Of a stretch of DNA of 34,217 nucleotides, positions 34,039 through 34,217 are shown piece by piece. The notes beneath the pieces were generated by a model, which saw only the letters and a program-made list of their open reading frames with translations, had not been told where the DNA came from and made no database searches. Origin of the DNA: Acidobacteriota bacterium (lineage in GTDB: Bacteria; Chlamydiota; Chlamydiia; Chlamydiales; Rhabdochlamydiaceae); NCBI GenBank assembly GCA_903970255.1, contig CAJCHM010000039.1, positions 1 to 34,217 on the forward strand. The letters run 5' to 3'. Both the position numbers and the translations under genes were made by a program. Position 1 is the first letter of the stretch. Each line of letters starts with the position of its first letter.

Positions 34039-34194
34039 CTGGAGTTTGGACTAAATTTGGCCTGCAGGGACCAGGGAGACAAAATCAGATCTAACTTCCT
34101 CCTCATCAATAGCTAGCGCTATTGACTTCGTCGGTCAGTTAGATCTGATTTTGTCTCGCTGGTCCCTGCAGGCCAAATTTAGTCCAAACTCCAG
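34039..34194. repeat. 156-bp palindromic MITE (copy 2) with target duplication
   Basis: A near-perfect palindrome from CTGGAGTTTGGACTAAATTT to AAATTTAGTCCAAACTCCAG, centred near AATAGCTAGCGCTATT. It is flanked on both sides by the 7-base direct repeat ATTTATT (34032-34038 and 34195-34201), a target-site duplication showing it was inserted by transposition. No ORF inside, so it depends on a transposase elsewhere. Confidence 0.9.
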
Positions 34195-34217
34195 ATTTAT
34201 TGCACTTGCGGCAAGAT

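Noticed and set aside
23743-34194. CRISPR-like reading of the two similar palindromes
   Set aside because: Only two copies, 10 kb apart, no spacers and no cas genes; each is a single transposed element.

Overview
The window most likely comes from an amoeba-associated (environmental) member of the Chlamydiota. The evidence is an archaeal/eukaryotic-type isoleucyl-tRNA synthetase lying next to a type I signal peptidase of about 630 residues, an arrangement and size I know from chlamydiae. There is also a MOMP-like/Legionella-type outer-membrane barrel, a BioY biotin importer and a mitochondrial-carrier-like protein, all of which fit an intracellular bacterium. The species cannot be told from the sequence.

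Layout. (1) 1-5.4 kb is a decayed accessory zone. It holds the tail of a DUF4143-type ATPase, tspO with an SDR-DUF2867 gene, a broken tnpB of the IS605/IS607 kind, an SDR epimerase gene and several palindromic MITE-like repeats. (2) 5.4-10.9 kb is a leucine-biosynthesis cluster: leuB-ilvE-leuA on the plus strand converge on leuC-leuD on the minus strand. The plus-strand operon is preceded by a 36-codon ORF with seven Leu codons among its last nine. LeuA lacks the C-terminal leucine-sensing domain. (3) 11.0-14.8 kb is a second accessory segment with a RhuM-family gene, a HAD phosphatase gene cut off by an IS256-family element, and large hairpins. (4) 14.8-15.2 kb is tmRNA (ssrA, minus strand). 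The last bases of ssrA recur at 11356-11371 and 400-413, all in one orientation and all downstream of the ssrA 3' end. This is the pattern left by elements that integrate into ssrA, so both accessory segments, including the leucine genes, may be old ssrA-targeted islands.

(5) 15.4-24.5 kb looks like core genome: ileS and lepB (convergent), a secreted hypothetical, a periplasmic coiled-coil protein, and pncB-pncA for NAD salvage, with a palindromic element inserted between pncB and pncA. (6) 24.6-30.9 kb holds an outer-membrane barrel gene and a three-gene operon (GH63/MGH1-like glycosidase, SDR, GMC oxidoreductase) that looks like a sugar release and oxidation unit. (7) 31.0-34.2 kb holds a short ORF resembling the leucine leader in architecture, a mitochondrial-carrier-like gene, a wHTH-DUF6314 regulator divergent from bioY, a small unknown gene, and a second copy of the pncB-pncA palindrome with an intact 7-bp target duplication.

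Most worth following: the ssrA-derived repeats framing the leucine cluster, the paired leader-ORF/hairpin modules at 5485 and 31010, the mitochondrial-carrier-like protein, and the loss of allosteric control in LeuA alongside a candidate attenuation leader.
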